This document shows, piece by piece, positions 1 to 9,416 of a stretch of 15,970 nt of DNA; positions within the stretch are counted from its first letter, which is position 1; every line of letters begins with the position of its first letter. The stretch is from Tulasnella sp. 424 (taxonomy: Eukaryota; Basidiomycota; Agaricomycetes; Cantharellales; Tulasnellaceae), in contig WSUB01000374.1 in assembly GCA_019633425.1 (NCBI GenBank), positions 1 to 15,970 on the forward strand. The letters are read 5' to 3'. The translations under genes and the position numbers were made by a program. A model generated the notes under the pieces. That model worked only from the letters and a program-made list of their open reading frames with translations, had not been told where the DNA came from and did not search any database.

Positions 1-1715
1 CGTCAAGTGTGGATGCAAGAAAACCCCAAATGGGTCGAATGGTATAATCAATTTCGCCGACAACCCAGAGGCAAGAAAGCCGAGGACAAACTTTGGGAAC
101 GCCAAGAACGCTGTCAAGCAGGCATCGAGAGAGCCCTAGAGAAATGCATTCAGGAGCACAATACTGATCCATCAATGACGTCGTGGCTTCGAAAGGCTTG
201 GGTGTGGTGGCGACGGGATGTCCTGAAAGATTATTCGACCGATGTCCATGGCTACGTCCCACCGGAGTGCGCCTCGCTGCAAATGAGAATACCCCTCGAT
301 TTCGACGTTCCAGCCCCTTTCAAAGTAGCCGACAGTTACGACGAGGACACTTGCTCCTGGACCTTCACCACCAACTTCACTACCACTTCGGCCCACCTCT
401 ACTCTATTCGCCAATCCCATTGCGAAATTTGCCCTAGAACCGACTTGTCCTGGAGATCCTACGATTATTCTGCATCGGAGGTTGACCTTCGCCCCACCTT
501 CGAGATCAGGCAGTTGATCTATGAAGACGAAAGCGAGCTTATGGAGACGGAAGGGATCATGAATCCGGCCATTGCTGCGCTGTCGCTCGTGGGTTCGTTG
601 CCGTACGAGGAGACCGCTTTCAATTGGGATGCCGTAGACAGCGCGCATGTTATCAGCAAGATTGTGAGCCGTCGTAGACTCGGGGGTCGAGGCTACGATT
701 TTGAGCTGAAGAATGTTCCGAGCGCGGATGGACCGGTCGATGCGACGCTCGTTTACGTTCAGACCCCACGTCGGAAATCCCATGAACCCTTCCTCATCGA
801 CGACGACGACGACGATAGCGAAACGCGCCCGACTTCATCTTTAACTCTCGCTTGGAAGCTGCAAATCACATTCAAAAACGGTCGCAAGTTTGAAGGTTAT
901 GTTCAAGCAGAAGGCGGTGGACTTGTTCGTCTGTTGCATCTCTCCGTCCTTCCCGAACAACTTCAAAGCCTCCCATCCCTCCCTCCACCAGACGCTTTGG
1001 AATCGGTGGTCAGGGAAGTGGAACAAAGCTGCTTTGGATGGGGAGAAAGTTCGGCGATCCGGACGGGAGTGACGAAGTTCCTTCAAAATGGCGGCCTTGG
1101 TTCTGATGGTGGCAAGACTGAGCCATCACTGGAGAGAGGAGCGGCGACGAAGCCTCTGACCTACCGGAGCTTGGATGCGCCTCTTTATTGGGGATCTGAG
1201 AGGATGGCTAATGTGTAAGACGACGTTTCTTCCTCCTTCGCTGGTCCTAACGGGCGTCTCTCTTTTTTGGTAGCTGGGCTGAGATTCTAGGCTCAGTACA
1301 CCAATCCATTATTAATCACAGCGGTGACGACCATATCGTTAGCGATGATAACACCTCTTCCGATCCAAACCATGCCGAAGACGCAGCTGAAATGCCAAAG
1401 GAGGGCATCTTGGCTTCACTCATCCCATCATCGTTGGCTCTTCTTCCTTGCAATCCAACGTTTATTATGGCTCGGGATGCCCTTATTCAGGCGGAGCAAG
1501 TCGTTCTTGGCGGGAAATATGCGTGCGTCATGTGGAACGGCTTTGCTGGAAAAGGCTTGGGAATCAATGCCCAAGCGGCGGCTGAGAGGACGTGGACGCC
1601 TTGGGGAGGCGGGAAGAGGACGGACGGATTCGACGTTCCGGAGGAGTGCGGGTCTGCTAGAAAGGAGAGCGAAAGGAGGGATGTGAATAATCGATATCCT
1701 AGGGATGAACTGTGA
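1..1715 (+). CDS. Fungalysin (M36)-like pseudo-peptidase, copy A, 5'-partial
   Basis: The gene is truncated by the left window edge. The frame is open from base 1, which matches residue 177 of the complete paralogue (copy B, 11010-13330). Exons are 1-1214 and 1274-1715; the spliced frame runs through GERMANV-like sequence into VWAEILGSVH and then LLPCNPTFIMARDAL. The second part matches the C-terminal helical region of fungalysins: the VWAE..L helix, PCNP.F..ARDA, GF.GKGLG, and TPWGGG..DGFDVPEEC. The upstream LVYVQTP and LAWKL...EGYVQAE..GLVRL segment resembles the end of the fungalysin FTP/PepSY propeptide. No HEXXH zinc-binding motif occurs anywhere, and the place where GEGWGD is expected reads CFGWGE, so a catalytically inactive protein is inferred. 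The C terminus is a charged tail ending PRDEL. An Asp microsatellite (GAC repeats) lies near 800-816. Relative to copy B, indels are multiples of three. It could instead be an ageing pseudogene, but the frame is intact. Confidence 0.8.
1215..1273 (+). other. Intron of M36-like copy A (59 nt)
   Basis: The donor is GTAAGA and the acceptor is TTGGTAG, with a CTAAC branch-site match about 25 nt before the acceptor. Without splicing, the frame stops at TAA 1216-1218. With splicing, a valine codon is split GT|C and the reading continues into the conserved VWAEIL fungalysin helix. The equivalent intron of copy B (12825-12891) is 8 nt longer. Confidence 0.85.
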
Positions 1716-1834
1716 ACATGACCAATCAAACTCGGTTTATCTATTATTCGTTATCAATACCCGGTTACAACTCCCGTGGTGCTTTGAATCGACTAAGACT
1801 ACGTCTTTACAGTACATCTGTTCGCTTGCTACGG

Positions 1835-3494
1835 TTAGACAAAGTCTAGCACCAGAACGATCATTTCAGCCGCCCAGTAGGACGTATGTCTCGGTACGAA
1901 ACACAATCTTCCACTTTCTTCGTCGAAACACGTTTGAAAATTTGTCCCCAACCAATTAGGTAGAACTGCATCTCCCACCCCCACTGGCAATGCCGGCAAG
2001 TCCGCAGTGGTTAGATCGAATGTCTCATAAAATGGTGACGTCGAACCTAGGTCTTCCGACTTGGTCGCATAGCTGATGCATCCAAAACGAGCACCATCCC
2101 CTTTGTCAAAGAGCGTGACTATCACGGCTCTTGTTCGACCCGGAATGAACATTGACCAGCCCGGGAGAGATCGATGGTCAAGTATCCTTGACCCCTTCGG
2201 TCCTATGGCTAGGTGACGATAGCACCGCGTAGCTCGACAATAGATCAATGCGTTCGATTCGTCCGTATCGGCATGCGGTTGGCATAACGGGAGTGGCCAA
2301 ACAGTAGACGGACTACAACTATGACCGGGTATTGGTTCTTGGGGGTATTGCCATATAGGCGTCGCGTACTCCGTCGGGAGGGCCTGGTTGAGGTGGGTGA
2401 CCGTTTCAAATTTAGGCGGAGCGAAAAGATGGAGTGAAAAATACGTGTCGATGACAAGGATGCAGCCGTTCGGTAGCACGCAAAAGTCGTGTAAATCTTC
2501 CACCTGCCCCGACTCCTATTGTAATGATAAGAGCGTAAAGTTAATAACCTTCCATTCCGCAAACCGAACTACATCCGGGACTCACTGTACGATTGTCGAA
2601 ACGAAAAGCATAGTATCGGAACGGAACCCCTTGCAGCATAGCTCTCCAGTCGAGAATGATGGCATGCTGCTGATCTGCTGTACTGTACACGAAAAGCTCA
2701 TTCCTGGTCCGTGCGTTGCTAGGCAACCCCTGGACTGTCAGCTGACCATGGTATATTTGAGTCGGCGGCGAGATTTGAAGGTTGGCTGACCAGAACGCAA
2801 AGGTTCGGGCAGGGAGAACACTACGTTCGCGAGGTCGCGATTGTCAGGGTTAGCAAACAATAAGGCCATCGGACCTGGAGTAACGCACCCATCCCTAGGT
2901 TTAAGCGTGGCAAAAAATGTGAGAGATCCGTCATCCGGCCTTCCTGTGGTCCAGTCGGACGTGTAGGTGTCCAAGCTCTCGAACTCGGCACCTTGTAGAC
3001 TTATGAAAGGGACTGGGGTTGGGGAGGGCTCCTCGAGGGATATCATGAATGCTCCATTGGAGACGAAGATCAACAGATACTGCCCCCCTGGGATCATAAA
3101 AGCCATTCGATCTTTGTATATCCAACTCCCGGAAAGAATAAGCGGACGAAGTGACTCCATCTTGGGCTTTCCACGGCGCCACGCGGATTCCACCAACTCG
3201 TTTCGTCGTACTGCAGCTTCCATGTAGGAAGTAGATAGGCTTGGATCTATCTTTGGAGTAGGAAGTTGCCTCTCTTCCACCATTTTAGCGTAACGTGTAG
3301 CCCAAACGAGGCGCTCGTGAGTCAAATCTCGCAGCGCCTTGCAAACCTAATCAATCGGATAAAAAGTAAATCAAAGTATTTATCCCAATCTTTTATAATG
3401 TTGAACCAACCTGTCTCATTGTAAGGACATCCCTTACGGATAAATGGGAGAGAATGACTAAGAGTGCGTCATGGTCCAGCGCCTGGAATTCCAT
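1835..3494 (-). pseudogene. Broken F-box protein gene
   Basis: Start ATG is at 3494. The first exon (3494-3411) encodes MEFQALDHDALLVILSHLSV and continues RDVLTMRQ. A 64-nt intron (3410-3347, donor GTTGGT, acceptor ATTAG, phase 0) joins it to VCKALRDLTHERLVW, giving a textbook N-terminal F-box (expected Skp1-binding surface of an SCF ubiquitin ligase or related adaptor). The rest, with IPGGQYLL, DLHDFCVLPNG and a final LVLDFV, resembles the long C-terminal region of Agaricomycete F-box proteins; its fold is not evident. Lesions seen: a frameshift near 2790-2812 (the original frame stops at 2738-2740), a second compensating shift near 2570-2600, and an in-frame TAG at 2516-2518 between FTLLSLQ and ESGQVEDL. 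The middle frame still reads sensibly (SANLQISPPTQIYHGQ). Introns of normal size cannot remove these defects without removing conserved sequence. Sequencing error is the alternative. The gene converges on M36-like copy A, 119 bp away. Confidence 0.75.
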
Positions 3495-4090
3495 TCAGAT
3501 GATGAAATGGAAGATCTTCTTAGAAGGCTATATTATCGATTTTCTCCTTCGTAAACTTCCCGACCGGTTTGAAGTTTACTGCTTTCGAAAGAACTGTGGG
3601 TTGTACGCCGGACGGGCTTAGTCACAAACAATCACTATTTCTACTTACATACAGCCACTGACCACTGCAGCCACACTCTCTTGAAGGCTTGTTTACTATG
3701 TCAACGTTCCCGAACGATATGCGACGAGTGAAACTGAATGGTCAATGGAGAGCGGGTCAAGAGACGTTGTTTGACTGCGTCCCGGTGGACAACCGGAAGT
3801 TTTAGGCTCGTTCCCACCGTTTCTCCATCTTGTTCGATGTACATATACATGTCAAAACGAGCGAACCGACGTGTCGGGCGGAGCTCGGAGATAAGATTGG
3901 TTAGCGAGTTTTTGCTTGCTCCGAGTTACTTACCTTTCACACAGCGACTTCCCATCAAGCAAGCCGGCGCCACTCGTGAGTACAGACCCACCTTGTAACG
4001 TATCGTCATCTCAAAGGTCGCCTCGGTCTCCGGTGTTCAGAAACCTCAAGTCTCTAACGCTCGACCGATTCCAGGACTCCGTTCACCCCC
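3495..4090. other. Divergent intergenic region between F-box pseudogene and F-box/LRR-1
   Basis: This 596-bp stretch lies between the start of the minus-strand F-box pseudogene and the plus-strand F-box/LRR gene, so it should hold both promoters. I see a perfect inverted repeat at 3551-3579 (listed separately). Just before the downstream gene, CTAAC followed by GATTCCAG at about 4053-4074 looks like a branch site plus splice acceptor, so the downstream gene may have an upstream noncoding or short coding exon. No convincing protein-coding frame was found; a 36-codon ATG frame from 3698 has no recognisable content. Confidence 0.4.
3551..3579. repeat. Perfect 9-bp inverted repeat, 11-nt spacer
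   Basis: GTAAACTTC (3551-3559) and GAAGTTTAC (3571-3579) are exact reverse complements; the spacer contains the palindrome ACCGGT. The repeat is 57 bp upstream of the start codon of the minus-strand F-box pseudogene, in promoter position. It could be a dimeric transcription-factor site or a chance hairpin. Confidence 0.45.
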
Positions 4091-5722
4091 ATGATTCCGA
4101 ACAACACTTGCGGCCTAGTCACACCACGAGAAGAACCGCGGCGAGGCACCACACCTGCAATCTCCAACCTACCCTACGAGCTGTTCATCTTCATTCTCGA
4201 TCTATCTCTGCCGATCATCAACGAACTAGGGATTGGTGGGGTGCATACCTGCCGTGAATATGTCGCCCGCCTCTATTACCTCGGATCCGTATGCAAGGGG
4301 TGGAAGGCCGTGCTCCAAGGAACTCCGTCCCTCTGGAAGGTCGTCTGTACCGCAGTTCCGATGAATGTCAACTCCGCCACTCTCTCAAGGTCCCGCGAAT
4401 GCCAACTCTTCGTGCACTGCCACCTGCGATCAGAAGCGGAACAACTCCAGTCATCAAATTTCCTACAGCTCGCCCAGCAGCATCGACACCGCTGGATTGC
4501 GGCTATTCTCGAAACGTTCTCCGTCTCCCAACTCGGTTATCTCACTTCCCCAGCGCCCCTACTCCGAAGTATCACTTTGTCGATAATGCGGTGGCACAGG
4601 GCTCCAACACCGACGAGCCTGCTGGGCCCCCAATCCCAAAGCCTTCGTAACCTCCACCTTCGATGTGTTTCTCTTCAATGGTCATCACACACTTTCACGA
4701 ACCTCAGGACCTTGGTCCTGGTCAATATCCCAACAAACGGCCCTCCGGCTCCATACCTATTAGACATCCTCGCCTGCAGCCCAGCACTGGAGACCCTAGA
4801 ATTAGATGGCGTTTCCATTATCCCCTCCCCAACCGACACATTGTCTTCGCACGTTCTCCTCCCCCGTCTGCAGTATTTTCGCTTGAGAGGGATTCCCGGA
4901 ACGGTGGTGGACTGGCTCCTTCGACGCATCTTGGTAACCGCCGAAGTGATCACTCAGTTCCACGTAGGGTTTTTAGAAAATCCATCTTCGGTAGATTCCA
5001 ACCGGTTCCTTTTGGAGACACTGTTACCATTCGTTCAGGTGTATAAACGCCTGAATCCGCCATGCGATGGTCCGGGCTCCCACCTTATGACTCTTCCGAG
5101 TGGTGGCTTCGCTTGGAACGCTCATTCCAACCAAAATCACAGGTTCTCGTTGGTTATTCCAACGGTCCAGTTTTCAACTAGCCTCCGGTGGCTCGAGGAC
5201 GTCATTGGAACTGATGGCCCAGGAATGACGACCACCTTATACCTTCGCGGAGTTGTACCCGAACCGCTTCAGACTTTAAAAAGGTCTAAAATCATTTCCG
5301 GACTACTTCTGGTTGTTATAGCAGGCATCGAGTGTCTTGATCCCGTCTTGGACGTACTCGAAGGAGCCAAGCCCGAAGCTGGAATCGACTCAATCTCCGA
5401 TGAGGTGCCCGGCTTCCCAGCTCTCGACATGATACACCTTATCAACTGGCCATGGAACTTATCCAAAGTAGAGAAAATGCTTACAACGAGGTTTTCTAGA
5501 CAGAGGAGTATGGGGCTATCCTTTCCCGATCTGCAAGTCGAACTCGGTCGTCCCCTGTCCTTAGCAGGCCCTCAGCCAGAAAAGATTCTGCATCTCGAAA
5601 CAATGCAGAGAGTAAGGAGCTTAGAAGGTGTAAAGGGTGTCCGACTGCGAAAGAAACGGGCGCAACCAGGATTCTTGGCTGTCGTGTGGAGCGAGGAGCT
5701 GTCTCAGCCAGTTTGCGGGTGA
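4091..5722 (+). CDS. F-box/leucine-rich-repeat protein 1 (543 aa, intact)
   Basis: A single uninterrupted frame of 543 codons. Residues about 26-84 form an F-box-like domain, with LPYELFIFILDLSL, then LYYLGSVCKGWKAVLQGTPS and LWKVV after a short variable loop. Residues about 150-275 show degenerate leucine-rich repeats (SLRNLHLRCVSL, NLRTLVLVNIP, ALETLELDGVSI, RLQYFRLRGIPG). The remaining C-terminal half is family-specific and ends LAVVWSEELSQPVCG, a tail shared with the neighbouring paralogues. F-box/LRR proteins are known as substrate-recognition subunits of SCF ubiquitin ligases; the substrate here is unknown. The start was taken as the first ATG that precedes the F-box by about 25 residues; a splice acceptor-like sequence just upstream (about 4074) leaves a 5' exon possible. 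A close paralogue lies at 6642-8348 in the same orientation, with relics at 9312-9416 and 13831-14896. Confidence 0.85.
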   Translation: MIPNNTCGLVTPREEPRRGTTPAISNLPYELFIFILDLSLPIINELGIGGVHTCREYVARLYYLGSVCKGWKAVLQGTPSLWKVVCTAVPMNVNSATLSRSRECQLFVHCHLRSEAEQLQSSNFLQLAQQHRHRWIAAILETFSVSQLGYLTSPAPLLRSITLSIMRWHRAPTPTSLLGPQSQSLRNLHLRCVSLQWSSHTFTNLRTLVLVNIPTNGPPAPYLLDILACSPALETLELDGVSIIPSPTDTLSSHVLLPRLQYFRLRGIPGTVVDWLLRRILVTAEVITQFHVGFLENPSSVDSNRFLLETLLPFVQVYKRLNPPCDGPGSHLMTLPSGGFAWNAHSNQNHRFSLVIPTVQFSTSLRWLEDVIGTDGPGMTTTLYLRGVVPEPLQTLKRSKIISGLLLVVIAGIECLDPVLDVLEGAKPEAGIDSISDEVPGFPALDMIHLINWPWNLSKVEKMLTTRFSRQRSMGLSFPDLQVELGRPLSLAGPQPEKILHLETMQRVRSLEGVKGVRLRKKRAQPGFLAVVWSEELSQPVCG

Positions 5723-6247
5723 GGCTGCTTCCATACTGCTGTCGGCCCGGTCTTTACGACCCATCTGATATACGTGCCTTTAGGTAAACTTCACGGCGGA
5801 AATTTGAACCATGAAAAGGGCGAGAGTTCGAAACATGCGCTACCACAAAACTAAGAAAAGCAACCGGGACTGTTGGTAGTGACGTAGTGTGGAGAAGCTT
5901 CTCCGGAGGCTGGTTGACATTGGACAAACAGATGACGAGTTTTCAGGAATTCACAAAGAATGAGCTTTAGCGTATTTCTCATTGTTAAATAAATTTCATC
6001 TCTCATCATTCGTATGTTACGTTATGGATTTCTACCGTAGAATGGCCGGACGCAGTATCGCGCAAAGCTGCAACCCTAGCGCGATGATTCAGCGAAACGG
6101 ACCGTCTTGGGATTCCCTTTCCAAGGGTAATTCGCGTTTCTTATCTTAAACGAAGATTTGTCCAATATTATCCGTCACACTCATATCCATCTTGTCCGTT
6201 TGTGAGCCATATTCGAACGATTGCCTTGCACCTCTTGTACAATCGAA
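5618..6247 (+). repeat. Duplicated block X, left copy (F-box/LRR tail plus downstream flank)
   Basis: The last 35 codons of F-box/LRR-1 and about 525 bp of noncoding DNA after its stop are repeated, with substitutions and small indels, at 9312-9916. Shared landmarks are the VCG-stop end, GATATACGTGCCTTTAGGTA, the GTTAAATAAATTTCA segment and TTTGTCCGTTTGTGAGCCAT. Similarity ends just after the palindrome TTGTACAA (6235-6242) and AATCGAA. AATAAA at 5988-5993, 266 bp after the stop, is retained in both copies and might be a polyadenylation signal, though the distance is long for a fungal 3' UTR. Confidence 0.8.
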
Positions 6248-6641
6248 GGCGGACTCCATCCTAAGAGTTGTTTTAGTGGCATAGTCTTCCTTCCCAAGAA
6301 CTCTGCGAAGTTATGAAGATCCAGAAAAGCGGGTGTTGTGCTCGGCGAATGGAACAGAGATAGACAAACAGGCGAGTTGGTTTGTATCCTCGCTGACTCA
6401 TCCACCACTCCGCACTACACCTCAAGAGTTTGGAGCTGGTTCTCCATTACTATTTGACCACCATCAACTAGCAGCTACTGGTCATATTCCGTGATACTTC
6501 TTCCTCAGTCAGAAGGTCAATCACTGAAGTTGAACTTGTACCGTGAAATACTTCCTTCACAGGTTCCACAAAAGGTCGTAGGTACGAATGATTGCTTGGC
6601 CATAATCCGATCTCTAAATCCCGTATTAAACTCAATAGCGC
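6248..6641. other. Intergenic region before F-box/LRR-2
   Basis: About 390 bp between the end of the duplicated block and the start of the second F-box/LRR gene. I find no coding frame with recognisable content, no repeat shared with the rest of the window and no clear TATA box. It presumably carries the F-box/LRR-2 promoter. Confidence 0.4.
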
Positions 6642-8348
6642 ATGCATTTCGACATTCCGAAGTCGCCCAAGTTACCCGAATGCTATCCGGTCGGCCAACC
6701 CGATCGCAATTGCACATCAGCGCTAGATGTCGTTCGGAAGGAATCGGACCATAACTGGGCGCTCACAGGACCGAAGATCCCTCATGAGCTCATTGTCACT
6801 ATACTCCATCTATCCCTTCCTCCAGCTTATGTGGATGATCATGAATCATCTTCACCAGACCCTTGTCCCACCTATTCGATCACCCTCTACTCTCTCAGAT
6901 CCGTCTGCAAGTGGTGGAGAGACGTGGTGGACGGAACGCCATTCTTCTGGAACGTCGTTTGTTCGGCGCTCCCGATAGAAGTAAACTCCGCCTTCCTCTT
7001 AAAGTCTGCTCAAAGACGCCTTCGCATTCACGGTTGGTTCCAAGGGCCACCCCGACTCGAGTTCCTCGAGCTGGCCAACGGACATCGACACCGTTGGAGG
7101 ACCGCTGCGTTTCAAATTCCTACAGCCTCCGCGGAAAGCGTGGCTGGTTATCTGGCCACTCCCGCCCCGCAGCTACAGCGTCTCGTGTTGTCGGCGGGCG
7201 ATTCGAACGCCTTACCACCCCAACATGTCTATCACCTGCTTGGAGGACAAACCCACAACATACGCCACCTAAAGATTTACGAGAGTCACATCGAATGGCT
7301 GCCAAACGCGTTCACCGGTCTACGGATGTTGAGGTTGCACAAAATCTCACAAGGTCTGACCACTCAGTATCTCCTGGACATCCTAGCCAGTAGCCCCTCC
7401 TTGGAGGTTTTGGATTTAAGCAGCATCCAATTTGATCCATCCCCGATTGACGCCCGCTCGCCACCATCACGCTTTCCTCTCTTGAGGACCCTGCGTCTCA
7501 GGGCGATATCTGCAATGGCAGTGGATTGCATTCTCCGTTCCCTTGCTGTTGAGCCCAGTGTAGTCACTAGCATTCGCATCGACCTACCACAGCATGAATC
7601 AAACTTCGACGCAGCTAGGTTCATGACGGAAACACTCCCCGCGTTCTCCCCCGTGTTAAACCGGTTGAACGCAAGTTGTGGTGGCTCCGACCTCAAATCC
7701 CGGAGCATCGGATATAGTTTAACCTGGGCCGCTAGAAATGACGCAGGGCACTCCTTCTCATTTAGACTCCCGCGAGACTCGCTTTCAACATACCTTCCGT
7801 GGATCGAGCAAGCAGTCATGGTGGGAGTTGGCGTCCCCGGCGTAGTTGTCCGCCTACACTTCAGTGGGTTTGCTTTCATAGCAGCAGCAGCTCTCCGGGT
7901 ATTAAGACCATATAGAATCATCACTGGAATGGTCACGTTCGCGTCTGCTCATACCTGGCTCCTGGACCCGTTATTTGATGCGCTTTTGGGGCTTGAAACC
8001 ATCGATGGTTCACACACGACCGCGGATACAATCCCTTCGTTCCCGGCTCTTCGCGCCCTACGTTTTAGGAATTGGACGTGGGGCCTGGACAGAATCGAAC
8101 AAGCACTGGGACGAAGGTTCGCTCATCGAACAGACACGGGTTTGAACATTCCCGACCTGCTCGTTGAACTCTCCTACTCTCCTCACTTTTGGACCTTCAG
8201 CTCGGAAAGGATGCTGTGCTTTGACACATTACAAAGGGTCAGGGCGATCGACGGAGTGGAAGATGTGAGGGTGCAGTGTAGTTCGGCAACAGATGGGATG
8301 CTGGCGGTTGTGTGGTGCGAGGGGACATCTCAAGCAGGTTGGGGATGA
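6642..8348 (+). CDS. F-box/leucine-rich-repeat protein 2 (568 aa, intact)
   Basis: A single open frame of 568 codons, paralogous to 4091-5722. Residues about 45-104 are the F-box-like domain (IPHELIVTILHLSLP, then ITLYSLRSVCKWWRDVVDGT, FFWNVVCSALP), with an acidic and Ser/Pro-rich loop (DDHESSSPDP) in the middle where paralogue 1 has a different insert. Residues about 175-310 hold degenerate leucine-rich repeats (NIRHLKIYESHIEWL, GLRMLRLHKIS, SLEVLDLSSIQF, LLRTLRLRAIS). Shared landmarks with paralogue 1 include HRHRW, YLLDILA.SP.LE.L, FPAL..., W.W.L...E and the tail LAVVW. The 44-residue N-terminal extension before the F-box is unrelated to that of paralogue 1. The likely role is a substrate receptor of an SCF-type ubiquitin ligase, by family analogy only. 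Unlike paralogue 1, its downstream flank is not block X. Confidence 0.85.
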   Translation: MHFDIPKSPKLPECYPVGQPDRNCTSALDVVRKESDHNWALTGPKIPHELIVTILHLSLPPAYVDDHESSSPDPCPTYSITLYSLRSVCKWWRDVVDGTPFFWNVVCSALPIEVNSAFLLKSAQRRLRIHGWFQGPPRLEFLELANGHRHRWRTAAFQIPTASAESVAGYLATPAPQLQRLVLSAGDSNALPPQHVYHLLGGQTHNIRHLKIYESHIEWLPNAFTGLRMLRLHKISQGLTTQYLLDILASSPSLEVLDLSSIQFDPSPIDARSPPSRFPLLRTLRLRAISAMAVDCILRSLAVEPSVVTSIRIDLPQHESNFDAARFMTETLPAFSPVLNRLNASCGGSDLKSRSIGYSLTWAARNDAGHSFSFRLPRDSLSTYLPWIEQAVMVGVGVPGVVVRLHFSGFAFIAAAALRVLRPYRIITGMVTFASAHTWLLDPLFDALLGLETIDGSHTTADTIPSFPALRALRFRNWTWGLDRIEQALGRRFAHRTDTGLNIPDLLVELSYSPHFWTFSSERMLCFDTLQRVRAIDGVEDVRVQCSSATDGMLAVVWCEGTSQAGWG

Positions 8349-9311
8349 GCCTCCTTTAACGTTCACACCCTAGTTGGACTTTAGAATATAGAAGCCTGTA
8401 GCTGTGGTTATCACCCATATGGTTAAAGAAATCGTCGACTTTGTCGCCTCCTCGCGGAATTCCAGAGAAATGCTTACATAACTTACCTCTGTGCCTGCAG
8501 GCACCCCTTTGCTTCAATGCCCTCCCTTCCTCTCTCCGGCTCTCTGAGCCTACTGCTTTTTTTGTCAGCTGACCATATATATATATTTCGTTGAGTGATA
8601 TTGTTGGGCTTGGATTGCACTTCAACACTATCCTTTGTTCTCTCTGTGAGTGGGTATGATCATGTGTTCCCCAAGCCCCTCTGCCTGAGTGGTTCTTTGG
8701 CCTTGATCGACCTGTTTCCTCGATCGCTCTCTCCCAAACATCGCTTTGGCTGATCCATGACATTCACTCATCTATGCGCCCTCCGCTGCTTCGCGTCCGC
8801 TTTGACCTTTGGAGGTCTATTTAACCCCCTTCCGTGACCCATCCATGCCCCCCTACTACTTCATTCACTCACTCTTTCTTTTGGTATCCCCTACACCCTT
8901 CATGTCCTCCATGATTGTCACCGGCATTTCCGTCGTAACCTGTACTCACATTTAGCGGGATTTTTACTTGAGGCTTGAGTGAACATCGGAGCGAAGCGTA
9001 GGTACTCCCTTGTTTTCACAAACGCAATATCCCTTTCTTTGTCGCGAAGGTTAGGTCGTGAATACCCCGTCCTACACGCTATCTCAGCGCGCCCGGGGCC
9101 GAATTCCGCAAGCACCCAGACATTCGAGTCGAAATCAAAATGAGACTCCGAGCCTGAAGAGAGTGAAGAAACAGGACAACATGAAACGCATCAAAGAAAA
9201 GCGACCTATTCGATATCGTAATGCGCGAACGAGCGACACGGCTAACACGTCTATCCTTCCTTGGAACAACTAAGCTCGAAAAACGAAAAATCATCCACCG
9301 CCAAGAGATGC
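8349..9311. other. Gene-poor region with a promoter-like module
   Basis: About 960 bp without a supported gene. It contains an (AT)6 microsatellite at 8575-8586 and, at 8804-8824, a 5-bp inverted repeat followed by TATTTAA. A pyrimidine-rich leader then runs to an ATG at 8902 that opens only a short frame (MSSMIVTGISVV...). This has the look of a promoter and first codons of a gene whose body is missing or was replaced by the duplicated block starting near 9312. I could not find a spliced continuation. Confidence 0.35.
8804..8824 (+). promoter_or_regulatory. Possible orphan core promoter (inverted repeat plus TATTTAA)
   Basis: GACCT (8804-8808) and AGGTC (8813-8817) are inverted around TTGG, immediately followed by TATTTAA (8818-8824). 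A C/T-rich leader follows and the first ATG is 78 bp further on. Spacing fits a TATA-driven fungal promoter, but no full gene follows. Confidence 0.3.
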
Positions 9312-9416
9312 GGGCTAGAAGGTGCAACGGGCCTTCGGCTGCACATTAAACCGACGCGGCCAGGACTCCTGGCTGTCGTGTGGTGCAAGGAGCTATCTCG
9401 GCCAGTTTGCGGGTGA
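9312..9416 (+). pseudogene. C-terminal remnant of a third F-box/LRR gene
   Basis: The frame GLEGATGLRLHI... to LLAVVWCKELSRPVCG-stop is collinear, with no indel, with the last 34 codons of F-box/LRR-1 (SLEGVKGVRLRK... to FLAVVWSEELSQPVCG). No upstream sequence in 8349-9311 resembles the rest of the gene, so only the tail arrived or survived. It forms the left end of the duplicated block X. Confidence 0.8.

Noticed and set aside
172..783. Minus-strand 203-codon open frame inside M36-like copy A
   Set aside because: It is antisense to a coding exon that has clear homology, and the corresponding frame in copy B is shorter and altered, so it is a shadow frame.
1324..1686. Separate 120-codon gene downstream of M36-like copy A
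   Set aside because: The overlapping frame is the second-last-exon continuation of the M36-like gene with fungalysin motifs; this one is an out-of-frame shadow.
2701..2810. A short intron to explain the first frameshift of the F-box gene
   Set aside because: The available GT..AG pairs give 12-39 nt introns or remove well-preserved coding sequence without restoring the right frame.
7364..7936. Minus-strand 190-codon open frame inside F-box/LRR-2
   Set aside because: It lies antisense to the LRR region of an intact gene and shows no recognisable motif.
8356..8763. Minus-strand 135-codon open frame in the gene-poor region
   Set aside because: Its composition is unbiased, it spans the AT microsatellite, and it has no recognisable domain or promoter.
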